Source: Phoenix dactylifera
Taxonomy: Eukaryota > Streptophyta > Magnoliopsida > Arecales > Arecaceae
Reading direction: 5' to 3'
Assembly: GCF_009389715.1 (NCBI RefSeq)
Contig: NC_052404.1
Span: 10,920,480 to 10,984,479 of the forward strand
DNA length: 64,000 nt
Shown: positions 26,101 to 43,249 of the stretch, in pieces
Numbering within the stretch: position 1 is the stretch's first letter
How the letters are laid out: every line of letters begins with the position of its first letter
Notes under the pieces: model-generated
What the model saw: only the letters and a program-made list of their open reading frames with translations
Told to the model about the DNA's origin: nothing
The model's database searches: none
Position numbers and translations under genes: made by a program

Positions 26101-28034
26101 GTAAATACGAGATGTTTCACCTCAGCACAAAAGTCCTACCTCACTAGGTGACACAAGATAAACCATTGGATTTTGAGTAATAGTCCTCATCTGCCTGCAT
26201 AGGTAGGCCACCGTATCACTCTCAACTCTCGTTGTATGGGAAATATGTTTCACCTTCAGATCCTCCAGCAAGAGCTGCGCATAATATAAAGTAATTATAT
26301 ATATTTAACAGTAAAATGCTGAAGGAATAAATAAATATATCCACCCTACCAAATTCTGCTATCAATACGAAGCACTCATCTGATGCACTTTTTTAATATA
26401 ACCATGCTATTATCAGGCAAGGGTCCACATGATACACATTATACCAACACTGGTTGATAAGAGCACCATAAGTGAAATATAAAACCTTGTAAAATGCTAT
26501 CTTGGAACCTTTTGAAAAACTATCTTATGCTGCCCACAAATACATTCATATGCCACCAAGGAACTAATTTGTTCTCTTAAATAGTTTTAAATCCTGTAAT
26601 TTAGATATGATAATTTGCAAGTAATATTGCGAAACCAATTCAGGCTCCAGTTGCCCTGTTATTAAATAATTCAGGCTGAGCAGTGTCTTGGACCAGGGAT
26701 AAATATGATAGATCAAGGCCAGAGATGATCTCAATCTGAAGAAGTTATGAGGTATAGCCAAGATGCACAAAAGTCAAGCGAGCTCACTCTCTTAAGAACC
26801 CAACTTAGCAATTCCTCCCTTGATCATTTCTATCATGCAAGTTGATCATGAGCATAGGATCTCAACTACTCAGTTATTTATATAATAGCATCCACCCATG
26901 GCCCAAATCCTTAGCTTCAGTTAAGGTACCCTATTGTTTTTTTATCATATATCAAATGCTGTGCATTGACGAAGTTTCATCCCAATATCTATATCATTAC
27001 TGAAGCTAACTTTAGGATTGACATCAATGCCACTTATCTTGGTGCCAAATAATGTATGACATTAACATACTGATATAGTACATAATAATGATATGATACT
27101 AACAAAATATGTGATAATGATATGATACTAATAAAAAATGTGATAACGATATGACTTCTAAATACTTCTTTTGATATCACTACTGAAACTGTCTTTCAAA
27201 TGTGAATCATTGATTATTAATTCCAGATGTGTACCAAGAAAGTATGTGCAAAGAAATAAAACTCAGGGAAAAGAATCCATGATGTAAATGATTCCTGGTT
27301 TCATTTCCTTTTCCCTTCCTTCAGATAAACTACAAGAACCTAGATATGATACACAAAAGAAAATACCATACAAATGCCCTCTAAGTTAATGCAGACAAAT
27401 CAAGAACAAAGTAACATCTTTAACAGCTTAGGATCACTACATAATGCAGGGAGTTCATCTAATAAGTTCCCACTTAAGAGCTGACTTAAACACCTATCAG
27501 GAACTGTCATTGCACAGGCCCCATGCAATTGGTGGGATAGACTGACCAACCACATAACTGATTGCCATTGCCATGACAACACTGTTTCCTAATGGAAATT
27601 GGTATTAGTTTTCTGATTGCAATCCTAAATAACCGAAATGGTAAGTAGGTACTTTTAAAACACTATGGCATGGAAAAGCAGCCACCAAGAAAGAATGCAA
27701 GCCATGCTGATAAAACTCAGTTGAGTTGACATTTCAATGCCTAACCTCAATGAAACTCTTAAGTAGGAGAAAAATTTATACTGAGAGCATACAAGCTTCA
27801 ATTAAAATGTCTCTATTCTGACTACCCAAATTAACAAAAACGTTGAGAAGGTCATGATCAGAACAACCTTGTGACCAGACTAATGAAATCGAAAAGGAAT
27901 CGCTGATCAACATAACTACTAGTGAAACCAGAAAACTTGACCAACTGAACATTTAAACGCTAACACCTAAAAAGTTCAAATTAAGTGCTATCAAATAAAT
28001 CCTATATGAACTTGTCCTCCTTACCAATAACCCC
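23200..28034. other. Intergenic stretch, no gene recognised
   Basis: AT-rich sequence with only short, unrelated open frames. Near 27088-27155 a 35-bp unit (ATGTGATAATGATATGATACTA core) occurs about three times in tandem. At 25021 an ATG in good context reads MEEEFYQFLQHCLPNK before GTAAGG, like a first exon, but no following exon was found. Confidence 0.5.
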
Positions 28035-29063
28035 TCAACTCTTGAAAGATCCTTTTCTTTTGTTCTCCTCCATCTGCCCAAAAATCTTCATCGCCATCAT
28101 GTTCTCCTCAAAATACCGTGCATAAGGATGACCCTTCGGAACGAGCCTTTGGTACTTCTGGAACTGCTTCTCCGCCGCGTCCTTCTTCCTCAACAGAGTA
28201 TATATAATCCCCTGGCACAGATAAGGCCTGAAATCCCCGGGCTCCTCCTTCACCAATTCTTCATATAACTTGAGAGCCTCTTCATACTTCCCTTTAGTGA
28301 CCCTAATCTGAGCAACCAGTAGCTCGAAATCCCTCAATTCTTCTTTTTTCTTCTCCTTCTTGCACATCTCCATGGCTTCCTCGACTCTCTTCAGAATGCC
28401 GTCCAGCTCCTCGTCGGACTCCTCCGACTGGGAGGCAACCATCACGAGCCCATGATAGGCCTCGACGCAGAACGGATCCTGCTGGAGGATCTCCTCGAAC
28501 CCCTGCTTCGCGGTCTCGGCGTCGCCGCTGTAGCTCTGGAGGTGGGCCTTGAGGAGAGGGAGGTCCTTCTCCCCAGGCTCGAGGGCGACGAGGCGGTCGA
28601 CAATGTCGATGGCCTCGGGGAGCTTCTGGGACTTGACCTTCAGCTCCATGAGGGCTCGGAGGGAGCGGACGTCGTCGGGGTGGGAGTCGAGGTACTCCTC
28701 GAGGGTGCGCTCCTCCTCGGCTTCGGCGAGGGTTTCGGGGTCGGCGGAGGCGGGGGAGGAGGGGAGGGTCTCGGGCTGGACGGCGGCGGGAAGCGGGGAG
28801 GCGGCGGCAGCGGGGGCGGGGCCGTGGAGGCGGGCGAGGAGGAGGGCGGCGGCGGCGGCGAGGGCGACGCCAGCGGGCCGGAGGAGAGAAGAGAGGTGAT
28901 CTGGGGTTTTGGCGGACGTATAGGATGCGCGGAAGGAGAGAGGGGGTCTGGGTTTGGGGGAGAATGGTTTAAGGGAGAAGAGGGGTTTGGAGAAGGCGGG
29001 GCGGGAGAAGAGGGAGAGGTGGCGGGGGATTGGGTGGTGATGGACTCGGCAAATGGATTCCAT
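28035..29063 (-). CDS. SG1: Chloroplast TPR protein, SLOW GREEN 1-like, 342 aa, intronless
   Basis: A single open frame with no intron. The N-terminus (about residues 1-60) is rich in Ser, Pro and Arg with few acids, as in a chloroplast transit peptide. A hydrophobic Ala/Leu segment follows at about 64-79, which could anchor it in a membrane. From about 119 onward the protein is helical with TPR-like repeats: TLEEYLDSHPDDVRSLRAL, then SGDAETAKQGFEEILQQDP, then KGKYEEALKLYEELVKEEP, then KKDAAEKQFQKYQRLVPKG. The layout and length resemble Arabidopsis SLOW GREEN 1, needed for early chloroplast development; the symbol is by resemblance. The 5' half is very GC-rich, which produces a long false frame on the opposite strand. 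ATG at 29063 gives a full transit peptide; a longer upstream frame is in another phase. Confidence 0.8.
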   Translation of the reverse strand: MESICRVHHHPIPRHLSLFSRPAFSKPLFSLKPFSPKPRPPLSFRASYTSAKTPDHLSSLLRPAGVALAAAAALLLARLHGPAPAAAASPLPAAVQPETLPSSPASADPETLAEAEEERTLEEYLDSHPDDVRSLRALMELKVKSQKLPEAIDIVDRLVALEPGEKDLPLLKAHLQSYSGDAETAKQGFEEILQQDPFCVEAYHGLVMVASQSEESDEELDGILKRVEEAMEMCKKEKKKEELRDFELLVAQIRVTKGKYEEALKLYEELVKEEPGDFRPYLCQGIIYTLLRKKDAAEKQFQKYQRLVPKGHPYARYFEENMMAMKIFGQMEENKRKGSFKS

Positions 29064-29180
29064 TGTTTTCTTCGAGCAGAAGGAATGGAATTGCGGGAAA
29101 GATGATGGGGAGCAGCGGCGACGGCCACGGAGCTCCGACGAGTCGAGCAGCGGCGCCGACTTCAGGGTTAAGTTTTGAGA

Positions 29181-29187
29181 TTTTATA
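29181..29187 (-). promoter_or_regulatory. Probable TATA box of the SG1-like gene
   Basis: Reads TATAAAA on the minus strand, in the context GAATATAAAATC, about 118 bp upstream of the ATG at 29063. That would leave a 5' leader of roughly 85-90 nt. Confidence 0.45.
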
Positions 29188-29218
29188 TTCGATAAAATAC
29201 CCCTGAGAAAGCTCTAGT

Positions 29219-30629
29219 ATTACCAATAAGCCTATTTAGCAATTTCGAACAATTTTTTAACAAAACAAAAGCAAAAGTATTCCATGTAAACATGGCACGT
29301 TCCATGAATATTTTTTATTTTTCACCGTATAGTGAATAAATTTCAAGCAGTCTAATACATGCAATTCCTATCGATCTGATAAGACATACGATTTGGTTAT
29401 TTGCAATACTTGCAATTATCCAATATTTGTTTGGAAATTATTAACAGTATCTTCAATGAGCTTTCCGGTGTAACATTAAAGTCAACGTGATGACAAGAGT
29501 GCTATTGAATCTTGTTTATTTACAAAACATGTATGACTAAATCATCATAATTATCGAAGGTGCCCGCAAACTAATTTAGTTTCTCTGACGTAGAATATGG
29601 ATGAAATGATCATTTTCAATAATTAGCATTTGATTACAGCACTCCTGCAAATAGCTTAATATATTGCTTGATATTTGAATTTAGTAGTAAGCAAAGAAAT
29701 GTCATGGCCTAGAATCTTATCCAAAAAAACTAGTCGAGAAGTATTATTTGCATTCATCGAGCTTGTATCAATACTCTAAATCTACTATGTGGGCTAAACG
29801 TACGGATTCTCATATGCTCTCCTGTTTAAGCTATAACATCCACGTCAAAAAAAAGGTCTAAATTCATCGAGTCAAATTACAAATATCAAAAATCCAATTA
29901 CAAACACCATAACCAGCTCGTGATCAGCCTAAACAAGCATTTGCTGTAATATCCTTTAGTCCATATAGATCATGATCTGAAACTACTTTGATATTATTTT
30001 TCATAACTCCGGACTTCACTAAAAATGTTAAACAAAAGATACTCTTTAAGTTTCTTATCGTGACTTTATTATTACGAATATACCTATTTGGCAATTTCAC
30101 TTTTTTTCCCAAAAAATGTTTTGTTAATACTCCATGGAAATATGGCATATTCCATCGATAGTTTTTATTTTTTTTGCTATGCAGTGAATAAAGTACAAAA
30201 AAACTATGACATAACTTGTATCCATCATGCAATTCCTATTTGATAAAGGAAATGATTTGGCTATTTGTGATGCTTGCAGGCTGCAGCCATCCATCATACA
30301 TTGTTGAAATTATTAACCATGTCTTATATGTTGTGCATCGTAAAAGTTGAAGTCCACACGATACGAAGAGTGTTATTTAATCTTAGATTATTTACAAATG
30401 GGACCAGAATATCATTATGACCAAAGGTGCCTACAAACTAATTGGGTTTCTTTGACGAAGAATATGAATGAAATTGATCATTTTTGATAATTAGCGCTTG
30501 ATTACTAAACTCTTGCAAATAGCTTGATCTATTGGAAACCTGACTAGTTTACAAAAGAGTTTAGTTCAAAAACCTCATTTCATGACACCTGAATTTAGTA
30601 CAATAGTAGAGAAAGTTGCAAATCATGGA
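29219..30629. repeat. Direct duplication of about 0.5 kb, 852-bp offset
   Basis: Unit A (about 29219-29686) and unit B (about 30071-30629) align in order. Shared anchors are ATTACSAATA, CCTATTTRGCAATTTC, AARTATGGCA-type strings, CATGCAATTCCTAT, ATTATTAAC, AAGAGTG, TTATTTACAAA, GGTGCCYRCAAACTAAT, TTTCTYTGACG, GAATATG, TAATTAGC, GCAAATAGCTT and GAATTTAGTA. Unit B carries an extra stretch of about 55 bp near 30538-30590. The spacer (29690-30070) contains the AGAATCTTATCCAAAAAAAC repeat also seen near 14850. No gene was found in either unit. Confidence 0.8.
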
Positions 30630-32491
30630 GAAGAATAATATATAAAACTTTCTTATTTTGATAAAATGGTATTAGTTCTTTCCTGCAGCACAAAAGTGCC
30701 ATGTAGCAAATCTCAAATCACACTACCTATGTTCATTTGATAGCATTTTCATTAAATTTAGGTGTATATGGAGTTCATGGCCATCAAAAGAATTTGTAAT
30801 ATTTGACTATTTGCTAGAAGGACTTGATGAAGGGTGCTTCTTATTTATCCATTTATTTATTTCATTGCAAAAAAAAAAAGAAAAAAATAGTCCAGTGATA
30901 TGTTTGATACAAATGTAGTTAATACAAGATATACGATAAACATTTGCCAATGTATCATGAGCTAATGTAAATATTTGCATTTTCTGTTGTTTAAGTATAT
31001 ATTATAGATATTGAAGCTAATAATTTTTGTTTTTTGATATATGAAGCTAATGATTGTTGTCATTGCATTTGTTTGAACATGAATTCTCATTTGCTGCTCT
31101 CTTTTTTCATAATGTCACCCATCTCATATTGAGTATCAAACAAAACAAGCCAAGTTTTACACTAAAGATAAGCAAGCTTTAGAAAAATAAGTCAATGTCA
31201 ACCTCCCACTTGTTTCCTTCTAGTACTAAATATAATATTTTTTATTTTTTCAACTACTTTGCTTGAAATTGATGTTAGACCAGATATTCTATAGTCCTTG
31301 TACAACTGTATGGCACACCTTAGCATCTAGAAGAATTGCATCACACGTTTGCCGTTTGGCTCACCAAGTTATTTGTTTTTTTTTTTGGCTGCGGCTTCAA
31401 AGACCCATTTAGTTCATGAAAAAAAAAATTACTATAATATTTTTTTTTTAAAGTTGATGCCTAAATATGATATCTGAAAAAATAATTTTTACATATTTAG
31501 TTGATTACAAAAAAATGACTAATTCCAAAATAGTTTATATTTGGCTAAGCATTTAATTTCTTAAAAAGTATGTAAAATACATATTATGTTCTTAATAAAA
31601 ATAAAGACCTTACCATATTTTGTCTAAAAACTAAGGGTACTTTTGGAAAAAAATTATCCCAATTTTCAATAGGAATTGAATTTTTTCATGTCTTACATGA
31701 GTTTTTTTTTCCTTAAAATATATAAATCTTATTTTCATAAAAAAGTTATTTTTTATTTCTCTCATTTAAGAAAAAAGTTATTCCCACTTGTTGGCATGTT
31801 GCTGTCAATCCCGAAATGATAATGTGGGCTAGTTTTCTGAACCTACAAGACAACTGGAGAAGGTTAGAGAGCTCGTTGGATTGGCTCCAACCGAGCCTTC
31901 CAATATTTGAGTCAAAGATGATTGTTAATGGGAAAAATGATACTAGTATTAAATGATTTAGTAGGTGAATATTGAGTGGTAGAGCGGTTCTACTTTTTCC
32001 TACCTTTCACAAAGAATCTCCTATTTTATTTATAGTTGGGATTCCAAAACTTCTGTGGATCGTATTCTAACAAACTTGATATCGTACAATAGCATCCTAA
32101 AGACATAGAGCAACATCTCAGGAATGTGCCAAAATTGCTTGACAGATGATAGAATTGGTAGGATCTCATGCACAATTAGAGGAAACAATCGAGCTGTCTC
32201 TACCATGAGAAAGTCTTGCTCGGTTTGAGTTGATTGTCGAGCTAACTAATTGTCGGACTGAGTCGAGAGACTTTAATTTTAGATGTCAGCTACTTCTCGT
32301 CTGCTTGTGCTAAAAGTTTTGTTCAAAATATCTGAGAAAATCTTTGAAATCTGAGTGCGCTTAGGTCGCCATATAAATCGGACATATCCATAGCTTAGGT
32401 GTAATACATTCGCGATATCATAAGATTTGGGCTATTTAGCCGAGCAGCAATACCAAAATCCTTCCAATTCTTTTACCAAGCACGAAACTAA
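30630..32491. other. AT-rich intergenic stretch, no gene seen
   Basis: Homopolymer A and T runs and AT-rich sequence. The part around 31396-31440 (CCCATTTAGTTCATGAAAA) resembles a decayed Harbinger MITE end of the kind seen intact at 32492, but no partner end was confirmed. Confidence 0.45.
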
Positions 32492-32972
32492 GGGCTCGTT
32501 TGGTTCGTGGAAAAAGAAAGGAAAAAAGTGTGGTCAACGGAAAAGTAATGAGATGCCTCTTGTTTGGTTGGAGTTTTCAAAGGAGAGAGAAGGGAAAGTT
32601 GTATTTCCATGGGAATGTGATTCCCACATTTCATGGAAAAGTCTTTCCCATGAGAAACATGGGAAAGTTACTTTCCCATGAGACGGGAATCACTCCATTT
32701 TTACTTTTTCCCAAAAAGTCCCTTCAGTATTAAAGAAGCATTAAAGAGGCATTAAAAACCTAATTTTTATTAAGGGCATAATAGGAATTATATATAACTT
32801 TCCTAGGAAAGTGGATGGCCAACCAAACATAAGCACCTTGTAAATTTGTCACTTTTCCATGGTCAACCAAACATGCCAAAAGTACTTTCCTAGGCATCCT
32901 CCTCCTAGGAATTTGTTTTTCAGGAATCATATTCCTAGGAAGGAAAATGCTTCCCGCGAACCAAAAGAGCTC
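32492..32972. mobile_element. PIF/Harbinger-type MITE, 481 bp, TAA target duplication
   Basis: Left end GGGCTCGTTTGGTTCGTGG and the reverse complement of the right end, GAGCTCTTTTGGTTCGCGG, match at 16 of 19 positions. TAA flanks both sides (32489-32491 and 32973-32975), as expected for PIF/Harbinger. The interior has short inverted repeats built on TTCCCATG and CATGGGAA and encodes no transposase. The right end lies about 290 bp upstream of the DHAR TATA box. Confidence 0.85.
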
Positions 32973-33263
32973 TAAAAGTTTGCGGCCCACTCACCGACAC
33001 GAGGCCTGCGCAGCGACACTTGGCATCGTCGCATTCATTTGCACGCCTGGTGGCGCTTCTGATACTCATCAACGAGCCTTTCGCATAACGTACGCCCACG
33101 GAATCTGGACGCCCTAACGGAAGACCGCCGTATTTCAAACCAGGGACCAAACCCCCCAACGCCGACCAAGTGTCCTCTGCCAAAATGTTCCGCAGGAACG
33201 CCAGAACCGAATTCCAACACGGAACTTTCCCGAGGGAACACGATTAAGACGGCATAATCTGAC

Positions 33264-33270
33264 TATAAAT
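33264..33270 (+). promoter_or_regulatory. TATA box of the DHAR gene
   Basis: TATAAAT in the context GACTATAAATGGACG, 67 bp upstream of the DHAR start codon, followed by a CT-rich leader. Position and sequence fit a plant core promoter. Confidence 0.7.
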
Positions 33271-33336
33271 GGACGCTCTCTCTCCCTCGCGTTGCTTGCC
33301 CTCTCTCCTGAACCCAAGACGAGCGTTAAAACGCCA

Positions 33337-38129
<4,793 letters not shown>

Positions 38130-40525
38130 TGCTTGTGTAACTAGGTTAGGTCAATGCTGTGTGCATCCAAATAATAATATTTGTAATGAGAGTTGAGGAC
38201 TATTGCTATGTTTTTATGTTCTTGTCTACATTTATATTAATAAGTTGTTGCTGATAATAGGAAGATGAGGATGGGAATGGAGGTGGTAACTCATGGTGGT
38301 ACGAGATAGGACTTGGAGACTGGCATGTGTGTGTTTAAAGTTTGGTGTTGTCAAATAAAATAACAAGTTCTGAAAAGAAACTTATATGCTTCACATAGCC
38401 ATGCAGATTAACACTCACCCCAACAAGCGCACCAATCTCTATATCCCAAGAAATAAAGTTGTGATGCAGGTGATGGTCCAAAGAAGAAAATCTTTCTTAT
38501 CTACATCACTACATGCCATGGGAATAAGGCTTCCTTATAATCCACCTGCAATAACCAAGGCATATGTGTTATTAAGTTGACCACGTCCTTACCTACCATC
38601 ACAGAATTGTGTGAAAATCTTAAATGAAAAAATTGTGCCCCTGGACCGACTTGGCATTAATACTAAGGGCACTTCGGTACATTTTATTTTTTGATTTTTT
38701 TTAAAATATATTCATACTAAAATAATGCGAATCAGGCCGTTCAGCGTGTATATATATATTTATTATATGCCCAAATTCAAGGGTATCCATTTAGACCGCT
38801 TTGCAATTATTTGCATACAAATTTGTTGTTTGTGCTTCTAGTACCTGGTGGATTGAATCTCATATGACCAAGGTGCCAAATCCAAATCAATCGTATCTCT
38901 TAAATAAAAGTAGGGGGAAACTAGAAACGCTTCATAGTGGGGTAGAAACATTAATTGTCTATGTCACATAAAGAGGGGGCAAAAGATGAGCATGCACCAT
39001 AATATGGAGAGTGCATCTGTTGCTGATATTGCTGCTTCCATGACACTCTCATGTGCACTAACAATCCCAAAACCCTACAGCATGTGCTTGCTTCAGTAAC
39101 TATCACAAGTTACCAGTTGCAGCTCTCAGAATTTTATGCAGACAATGATGCATAAAAGATTGCCATCTTAGGGTAAGTTTAACTATAAAAGATTGTCCAA
39201 CCATTAGCATTTGCCAAGATGGCCATGGAAAGCAGTTCGGTCAAAGATGATGCCTGCATAATGCAAAAGGTATCGACCGTCATCTGCTCCTTGTCGGATA
39301 ATATTGGGAATAGATTTATTGCCTTCTTCCTTGGCATGGACCCTCTCTATCGGAAGGCACAACCCCTCTCGAAGGACACAAAAAATAATTGGCCTTTCCA
39401 GCCATAAATAGAGGAAGGACTAGACAGAAGAAGATGGCAACATTTAATGCTAAAAAGATACCACCATCTTTATTTTCGAGGGTGCTCCTTCGACTGAAAG
39501 AAAGCTTGGAACAACCCAAAAAGGAGGGAGACCGTGAAAAATAACAAAAGAAAAGAATCTAACGATCATCCTTCATGCATTGGGGATGAGTTGGGTCGAA
39601 ACAAGCCGATACCTATACAAAAACATAACAAAAAGGGACGGAATGGGAAACCTCAGACTCACCTTTTATAGTTTTCTCGTTTTTCCTGGTGGCGTCACCC
39701 GACTAGAAGGGTTGGGCAACTTCAAAGTTCTTAGCAGATGGAGCAAAGTCGACTGCCGAAGAGGATCCCTTCGAGCCCCTAAATGCTTGACAAAATGAGC
39801 GTTGAGCCACAGGCTCGACGTCCGACAACTTCTTCGCCATCTGTCTCATTACTTCTCCCAAACAAGAAATCAAAGAAAAGAGGAGAAAATTGCAGAACAT
39901 GAGAAGGAACTGAAAGAAAGAATCAAGGAAGCTTACCACAAGCTTAAGATGAAGAAACTTAGGTAGGAAAATAGAAGAACGAATGTTAGCAGCGGCAACG
40001 AAAGAGAGCCTTGGTCGAGAATGAAGAATAGAAAGGATTTCAGGGTTGGAGAGCTGGTTAACCTTCAGCCGCTCTGAAGACGTCTGGTTGCAGAAACTTC
40101 AAAACGAAGATCAATCGGTCCATCTCCACCATGTATCAATCGGGCATTCGATTCCGATCCATCGTGAGGATCACTACCAGCAAAGCATCCAATCATCGTC
40201 CCAAAAATTTGGCCACTCATGATACCACTTCGGTAAGTGTAAACACTACTCAATCATAAAATGCAGTCTTTAGAAGATTTTCGAAGCTGATAAGATAGCT
40301 CTGGCTGATTGGATTCATGGCTTGCCTCAGCTGGTTGGTTTCGCCCGAGGAAAGCTACTTCCTTCATCTAAGATGATCAAGTTACCTTAGCCTCGGAAAG
40401 GGGGGGGGGGGGGGAGTAATACACCTTTGAACCAATCTTTGACGATGAGACAAATCGACCAATAAAAGCTTGCCACTTAATAGCGGGCCGACCACTTAAA
40501 GCTTGCCATATGGTCGACCTAAAAG
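38130..40525. other. Downstream and intergenic stretch, no gene recognised
   Basis: Begins with the DHAR 3' region. The rest has short frames only. A 15-bp G run lies at 40400-40414. From about 39180 the texture (short degenerate frames, CATAAATAGAGG near 39405) suggests decayed retrotransposon sequence, but nothing diagnostic was found. Confidence 0.4.
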
Positions 40526-41140
40526 ATGCACGGAGAGTTCTTTGCATTTCAAACTCTCCCTCCAACTGGCAACAAATTGATCGTGATCACCAACTATTTC
40601 CTAACAAACGCGACACCTGAACAAATCCCTACGACTGAGAAGCATAGGCATGATTCATGGGTGAGATGCGTAGTTTGTTACCTTATCAATTATCATATAG
40701 TCTTGAACTACTCAACATCGGGCTCCAGGCCTCATCTATATATTGTGTTCCTGAGGGCCCTCCAGGTCAACTCTCTTACATTGCCTCTCCACTCCTCTTA
40801 GGCTTTTAGGCTTTTTCCTCTTTTCTCAGAGCCATATTTGACTTAGGCATCAGAAGATCCCCTATCAGACATACTCCGATGGGTGGACTTTTTTGTTTTC
40901 GCTATTTCAGATCGGAGCCAGCATTGGAGCGCTGGTCAAAGCCATCCTCTGCCATCTAACACCAACTTATAGGTGCTTATCATCGGGTCATCATCGACTG
41001 AGCGTAATGGCCATCGGACCATCGCTGCATAGGCATGCGGTGATTCCATCCAATATTTCCAATGCAAACGGTAAACAAGTCGAGATATCCATTGACCTCG
41101 TTAACTCGGCACCTGGGTTGAGCTAGCTCCTGTGCCAATA
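40526..41140 (+). repeat. LTR-like remnant (Gypsy-type R/U5 texture)
   Basis: The run contains TCTATATATTG followed by GAGGGCCCTCCAGGTCAACTC, then GGCTTTTAGGCTTTTTCC, TTGACTTAGGCATC, a CCGATGGGTGGACTTTTTTG segment, GATCGGAGCC, and CCTGGGTTGAGCTAGCTC. This order of pieces resembles the R and U5 parts of plant Gypsy LTRs known to me. No matching second LTR, primer-binding site or polyprotein was found, so it may be a solo or truncated LTR. Confidence 0.35.
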
Positions 41141-41664
41141 GAATGACCATGACTATAAATAATTTTTGAAGCTATATTTTATTTTTCTTGTAAAATTCTA
41201 TTTCATATGTAAGAAAATGTTTATTTGCGTAACGTTCTTCCTTTTTAAGTGCCAAGTTGTGAAGAAGATGGTGGAAAGAGAGAGATGGTCAACGTAATCC
41301 CAAATTACTAGTTTAGATGATCTTTTGTAGGATGCGATTCAAATCTATTATGCTTGGTTTTTGCATTTTAAGACTGTTGAATGACCATCATGCCCCTAAT
41401 GTTAATCTTAGTTTTGTAAAATGTCAAGGTGGAAAAATTATGATTGAGAAATTGTTAATTTATGCAAAAAAAATTTCCCAGATGTGATTTTGATCCGTTA
41501 TAGCTGGTTATTGCTGACTTTCTTTGAAATTTTGTTAAATTACTATAATACCTCTAATATAAATTCTAAAGTTTTTCATGGGGTGCAACAAAACTCATGG
41601 CGGAACGGTGGTTCTTGTTGTTTAGGAGAACTCAAAGGCTTGCTCTTAAAAGAGGTCTAAATTC

Positions 41665-42030
41665 GTAGGAGGGAATCTCCTATGCCAGGCAAGTACTTGA
41701 GGCTGGAAATATTATCTTAGAGAGAGACTCAGTGGAGATTATTGAGCGGATCCAACAGGAAAGGACGTGGGAGACAGATCATCCACTTCTAGTCGACATT
41801 CGGAGGCTATTGGGGGCTTGTGTTGCCTTCCAAGTTGTGCATATTTATCGGAAGGCGAATAGAGCTGCAGATTGGGTCGCCTCCTTTGCTGCTCACCATT
41901 TTGGAAAGATTTTCTGGACCTGCCATGTATCTGTTCTCCCACCTATGAGGTGTATTTTTTCTTTGGACTCTTATGGCAGTGCTCACGTAAGGCTAGTGTG
42001 AGCCACCGATGTACCAAAAAAAAAAAAAAA
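41665..42030 (+). mobile_element. 5'-truncated LINE insertion with RNase H end, poly-A and target duplication
   Basis: The insert ends in a poly-A run (42015-42030) and is flanked by GAGGTCTAAATTC (41652-41664) and GAGGTCTAGATTC (42031-42043), a 13-bp target duplication with one mismatch. The coding part, about 41667-42001, is the RNase H domain typical of the 3' end of plant LINEs: SYARQVLEAGNIILERDSVEI (broken here for length at VEI), then RKANRAADWVASFAAHHFG. The acidic ERDS and the NRAAD aspartate match RNase H metal sites. The frame runs to a stop at the 3' end, so this copy is 5'-truncated on arrival and otherwise well kept. Confidence 0.85.
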
Positions 42031-42528
42031 GAGGTCTAGATTCCAACTTTATAGACAACACATTACCACTATATATATTTTTTGTTTGAAAAGATAGTAG
42101 GAATTGGGAGAGGAATAATTTCTCTGTCTTTTATATTTTTTACGTATTGAAGAGATAGACTGCTAAAGCATCTAAAAAAGATGCACAGTGAATATATAAT
42201 TGAATATGCATGAATATTCCACATAATACTTAACTACTTTCTTGCAAGCAGTGTACACTATTAGCTACAAAACATATGTTTGTATCAGAACAAATTTGAA
42301 ACATTATTTTCTATTCAAAGTAGTATTAGTTGTACCCATTTGTTTAAACTTTTAGCAATATAATTTACATGACTCATGAGTTTCCCCTTGGTTTATGGAG
42401 TCACATTGAACAATTATCTTATTATTTCTAGGGTTCCATACAAACTTCATAATTTCTTTGTTTCTCGTTTTCCATCTACTTGAAAAGAAAGCATCCGCAT
42501 TTTGAGTTGTTTTACATGGAGTTTAAGT

Positions 42529-42530
<2 letters not shown>

Positions 42531-42579
<49 letters not shown>

Positions 42580-42580
42580 G
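42531..42580. repeat. TA dinucleotide microsatellite
   Basis: About 24 TA units with one G interruption near 42570. Likely unstable in length and a possible assembly weak point. Confidence 0.9.
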
Positions 42581-43249
42581 ATCAAGTCCTTTCCTAAAAA
42601 CTTTCCTTCTTCTTTTATTGAAAAAAGAAAAAATAGATTTTCAGTCACAGATCGAAAAATTCAGAGCAAATTGAAACCATTAACTATTTTTACTAAAGAT
42701 ATAACCTAGATGTTGAAGCGTCACTTTGATCCAATTAAACATACTAGGATCAAAATTTGAAGCGCTAAGGTCAACCGAAACATTGAAGATTCTAATGCAA
42801 CCCAATTTCGGATCGAAACATACGATTCAGATAAATAACCGATCTAATCTTTCGCAGCTTACAAAGCATGCATGTTAGATCATATTGAAGTAGAAACCTT
42901 TAAAAAAAAAAAAAAAAGCTCCACCAGGCTTGTTCAAATGCATTGCATCTGTGCAAGATGGAAAAATAAAAAGCCAAGCATTTAAACATCTTAACACTGC
43001 CTTTGCATTCCATTTATAAAAAGCATTTAATCATTGCTCCCTCTAAAAAAGCGAGACCTTTTGCGCCTTCTTAGGTGGCTAACCACATGCCCCTGGAGCT
43101 GCCCAATACCCAGCCTGGATCCATGTTCACACGCTGCTAGCCTCGAAAACAGGGTACATCCTGTATCCTGTGTACCAAAGCTCTCGATCTAAGAGCATCA
43201 ACGGTTATGATGATTTGAAACACAGTATCCGCTGTTTGGAATCTCAGCG

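Noticed and set aside
28452-29105. A 217-codon plus-strand frame and other long frames opposite or beside the SG1-like gene
   Set aside because: Shadow frames of a GC-rich coding region: Gly/Glu-rich or Pro/Ser-rich composition, no domain, while the minus-strand frame gives a sensible TPR protein.
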